Origin: Deltaproteobacteria bacterium
Lineage (GTDB): Bacteria; Desulfobacterota; GWC2-55-46; DRQE01
Reading direction: 5' to 3'
Length of the DNA stretch: 8,523 nucleotides
Assembly (NCBI GenBank): GCA_011371515.1
Contig: DRQE01000064.1
Location: 1-8,523, forward strand
Shown: positions 7,114-8,523 of the stretch, piece by piece
Layout: every line of letters begins with the position of its first letter
How positions within the stretch are numbered: position 1 is the stretch's first letter
The notes under the pieces: generated by a model
Database searches by the model: none
The model's input: only the letters and a program-made list of their open reading frames with translations
What the model was told of the DNA's origin: nothing
Made by a program: the position numbers and the translations under genes

Positions 7114-7125
7114 CCACCTCTCCTT
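7114..7125 (-). promoter_or_regulatory. strong ribosome-binding site of gcvH
   Basis: Reads AAGGAGAGGTGG on the minus strand: AAGGAG lies 9 bases and GAGGTG 4 bases from the ATG, two overlapping matches to the 16S 3' end. This shows that the organism does use Shine-Dalgarno initiation for internal operon genes, unlike the first gene gcvT, which has none. The strong site may raise H-protein yield relative to GcvT. Confidence 0.75.
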
Positions 7126-7141
7126 TCTTTTGGTTTTGTAT

Positions 7142-7174
7142 ATTATATCTTCACCAAATTTGCAGTTATGTCAA
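7142..7174 (-). promoter_or_regulatory. possible internal promoter before gcvH
   Basis: On the minus strand a perfect TTGACA (7174-7169), overlapping the gcvT stop codon, and a perfect TATAAT (7147-7142) lie in the gcvT-gcvH gap. The spacer is 21 bases, well beyond the 16-18 normally tolerated by sigma-70, and no TGn extends the -10. It could be a weak internal promoter giving extra gcvH-gcvPA message, an activator-dependent promoter, or chance in an A+T-rich gap. Confidence 0.3.
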
Positions 7175-8280
7175 GTAGTCTTTTCTGAAGGTCTGTAAAA
7201 GGGTAACTTTTTTACCATAGCCCTGTGGAGCCTGCCCCTTGCCTCCACCTCTATTGGGGTGTCTGGCGTTGCAAGCCCGCGCTCGATGTAACCCATGCCT
7301 ATGGCACGCTCAAGAACAGGTGACCATGTACCACTTGTAACCCTGCCAACCGTAGAGCCATCTTTTTTGAGGGTGTAGCCTGTTCGGGGTATTAGCTTTC
7401 CTTCCACCTCAAAGCCTGCGAGCACCTTCTGTGTGCCACAGCGGAGCCGTCTTTCTATGGCTTCCCTGCCGATAAAGTCCTTTTCCATGTGGACAAAACG
7501 CATAAGGGCTGCCTCAACAGGGCTTATCTCCTCTGTAAGCTCCTTGCCATAAAGGGGATAGCCCACCTCTATCCTCAACACATCCCTTGCACCAAGGCCA
7601 CATGGTTTTATATCGTATCTTCTGCCCTCTTCCATAAGGGCACTCCACACAGCCTCTGCATCCTGTGGGCTTAAGTAGAGCTCAAAGCCATCTTCACCTG
7701 TGTAGCCTGTTCTTGAGATAAGGGCATCTTTGCCTGCAACCCTGCCACAGCTAAAGTGAAACCTCTTTATGTCAGCAGGCTCTACAGAAGATACCTGCCC
7801 CAGCACATCCATAGAGCGGGGACCCTGCAAGGCTATAAGGGCGTAATCATCGCTTTTATCCTCTACGGTGAGTGTGGAAGGTGCCTTCTCTTCGAGCCAG
7901 CCGAGGAGCTTATCCCTGTTTACTGCATTTACGCAGAGCAGAAACTCCTCTTCTTTCAGTCTGTAGAGTATCACATCGTCCATTATGCCGCCATGGTCGT
8001 TACAGATGAGTGTGTACTGACAGGCGCCATCTTTAAGACGAGAGGCATCGTTTGTGGTTATCCATTGAAGGAACTCAAGAGCCTTTGAGCCCCTGACCAT
8101 AAGTTCGCCCATGTGGCTTACATCGAAGATGCCACAGGCACTTCGCACGGCAAGGCATTCTTTTATTATCCCTTCGTACTCAACTGGCATCTGCCAGCCT
8201 GCAAACTCAATGATGCGTGCGCCAAGGGCTTTGTGTATGCCGAAAAGCGGTGTGGTTCTATGTGTTGGCTTTACCTGCAT
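7171..8280 (-). CDS. gcvT: glycine cleavage system T protein (aminomethyltransferase)
   Basis: Transfers the methylene carbon from aminomethyl-lipoyl GcvH to tetrahydrofolate, releasing ammonia and giving 5,10-methylene-THF. With the ATG at 8280 the protein has 369 residues, in line with the family. Seen: TPLFGIHKALGARIIEFAGW (10-29), MPVEY (31-35), FDVSHMGE (52-59), CNDHGGIMDDVILYR with the Asp residues of the folate site, SRTGYTGEDGFELYL, GLGARDVLRIEVGYPLYGKEL, and the C-terminal TSGTWSPVLERAIGMGYI. A longer version from TTG at 8319 would add 13 hydrophobic residues that the family lacks, and that TTG is part of a -35 hexamer, so 8280 is chosen. No Shine-Dalgarno site precedes it. First gene of gcvT-gcvH-gcvPA; there is no room upstream for a glycine riboswitch. 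Confidence 0.96.
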   Translation of the reverse strand: MQVKPTHRTTPLFGIHKALGARIIEFAGWQMPVEYEGIIKECLAVRSACGIFDVSHMGELMVRGSKALEFLQWITTNDASRLKDGACQYTLICNDHGGIMDDVILYRLKEEEFLLCVNAVNRDKLLGWLEEKAPSTLTVEDKSDDYALIALQGPRSMDVLGQVSSVEPADIKRFHFSCGRVAGKDALISRTGYTGEDGFELYLSPQDAEAVWSALMEEGRRYDIKPCGLGARDVLRIEVGYPLYGKELTEEISPVEAALMRFVHMEKDFIGREAIERRLRCGTQKVLAGFEVEGKLIPRTGYTLKKDGSTVGRVTSGTWSPVLERAIGMGYIERGLATPDTPIEVEARGRLHRAMVKKLPFYRPSEKTT

Positions 8281-8291
8281 CGTGGGTTTCA

Positions 8292-8319
8292 ATATTATCA
8301 AAACAAAATAGATTGTCAA
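8292..8319 (-). promoter_or_regulatory. promoter of gcvT-gcvH-gcvPA
   Basis: Minus strand: perfect -35 TTGACA (8319-8314), 16-base spacer, then TAATAT (8297-8292) preceded by TGA, an extended -10. GATAAT (8299-8294) is a better -10 hexamer but gives a spacer of only 14. Either choice puts the transcript start about 4-7 bases before the gcvT ATG at 8280. The whole upstream region to the divergent gene is 133 bases and mostly promoter sequence. Confidence 0.6.
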
Positions 8320-8335
8320 AGAAAAAATAGCCCTG

Positions 8336-8365
8336 TTGACAGGACCGAAAAAAAGGGGTTATAAG
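8336..8365 (+). promoter_or_regulatory. sigma-70-type promoter of the right-end gene
   Basis: Perfect -35 TTGACA (8336-8341), 18-base spacer, -10 TATAAG (8360-8365, 5 of 6). Expected transcript start is near 8372, giving a leader of about 40 bases that contains a good ribosome-binding site. It is arranged back to back with the gcvT promoter; the two -35 hexamers face away from each other 16 bases apart and form a TGTCAA/TTGACA inverted pair. Confidence 0.65.
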
Positions 8366-8400
8366 TAGTTAAGACACACCTGCAATAAGGCTTTTGATTG

Positions 8401-8407
8401 AAGGAGG
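8401..8407 (+). promoter_or_regulatory. Shine-Dalgarno site fixing the start at 8414
   Basis: AAGGAGG, a full match to the anti-Shine-Dalgarno core, ends 6 bases before the ATG at 8414. It fixes the start of the truncated last gene and contrasts with the leader-poor glmU and gcvT starts. Confidence 0.85.
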
Positions 8408-8413
8408 CTGTAG

Positions 8414-8523
8414 ATGGAAGAAGCCGTACTTAAGAGCATACTTACCGTAAACCTCGGCGTCAAAGAAGACGAAAGGGTGCTCATATTCACAGACCTTGTA
8501 GGGAAAGACGAGCCCCTGAGCCC
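8414..8523 (+). CDS. N-terminal fragment, possibly M29-type aminopeptidase
   Basis: Only 36 codons are present before the window ends, starting MEEAVLKSILTVNLGV and continuing KEDERVLIFTDLVGKDEPLS. The start is secured by a full Shine-Dalgarno site and a promoter upstream. The pattern of a short helix, then NLGVKxDERVLIFTD, resembles from memory the beginning of M29 (thermophilic metallo-) aminopeptidases, which open with an N-terminal helix and a GVKxGExVLI strand. The metal-binding and catalytic residues of that family would lie far beyond the window, so the assignment rests on this short stretch only. The gene is divergent from the gcv operon; no functional link is evident. That it is a real gene is well supported; what it encodes is not. 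Confidence 0.6.
   Translation, partial: MEEAVLKSILTVNLGVKEDERVLIFTDLVGKDEPLS

Noticed and set aside
8281..8413. Possible glycine riboswitch upstream of gcvT.
   Set aside because: The gcvT transcript is predicted to start only a few bases before its ATG, and no tandem aptamer-like sequence fits in the 133-base gap that also holds two promoters.

Overview
The window is a compact stretch of bacterial chromosome holding nine protein genes, all but one of them recognisable core-metabolism genes; there is no mobile element, CRISPR array, rRNA or tRNA, and no gene-free gap longer than about 135 bases. Isoleucine is often ATA and arginine mostly AGG/AGA, and the proteins are rich in Glu, Lys and Arg; this fits a moderately GC thermophile-leaning bacterium. 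The genes suggest a deep-branching Gram-negative lineage such as Nitrospirota or a deltaproteobacterial relative (atp genes beside glmUS, a MXAN_5187-like protein, split glycine decarboxylase), but this placement is inference and is not certain.

Left part (1-1506): the 3' end of atpD and complete atpC close an F1Fo ATP synthase operon on the + strand. It collides tail to tail, with overlapping stop codons, with a minus-strand gene for an uncharacterised charged, helical protein resembling the MXAN_5187 C-terminal family.

Middle (1516-5378): a + strand operon glmU-glmS-plsY with gaps of only 6 bases. GlmS makes glucosamine-6-P and GlmU turns glucosamine-1-P into UDP-GlcNAc for peptidoglycan and lipid A; PlsY starts phospholipid synthesis by acylating glycerol-3-P. 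The unit therefore supplies cell-envelope precursors. plsY runs 26 bases into the convergent gcvPA gene, and a hairpin lies in the overlap.

Right part (5353-8319, minus strand): gcvT-gcvH-gcvPA of the glycine cleavage system. The P-protein is the split type and the beta subunit gene gcvPB, which carries the PLP lysine, is not in the window. Divergently from gcvT, a well-formed promoter and Shine-Dalgarno site drive a gene cut off by the window end (36 codons visible), tentatively an M29-like aminopeptidase.

The most notable pattern is in the promoters. Three transcript-leading genes (glmU, the MXAN_5187-like gene, gcvT) have an extended -10 element (TGn plus a -10-like hexamer) ending only 7-11 bases before the ATG and no Shine-Dalgarno sequence, so their mRNAs should be leaderless or nearly so. 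gcvH and the truncated right-end gene have strong Shine-Dalgarno sites instead. I did not see a new multi-gene system here.
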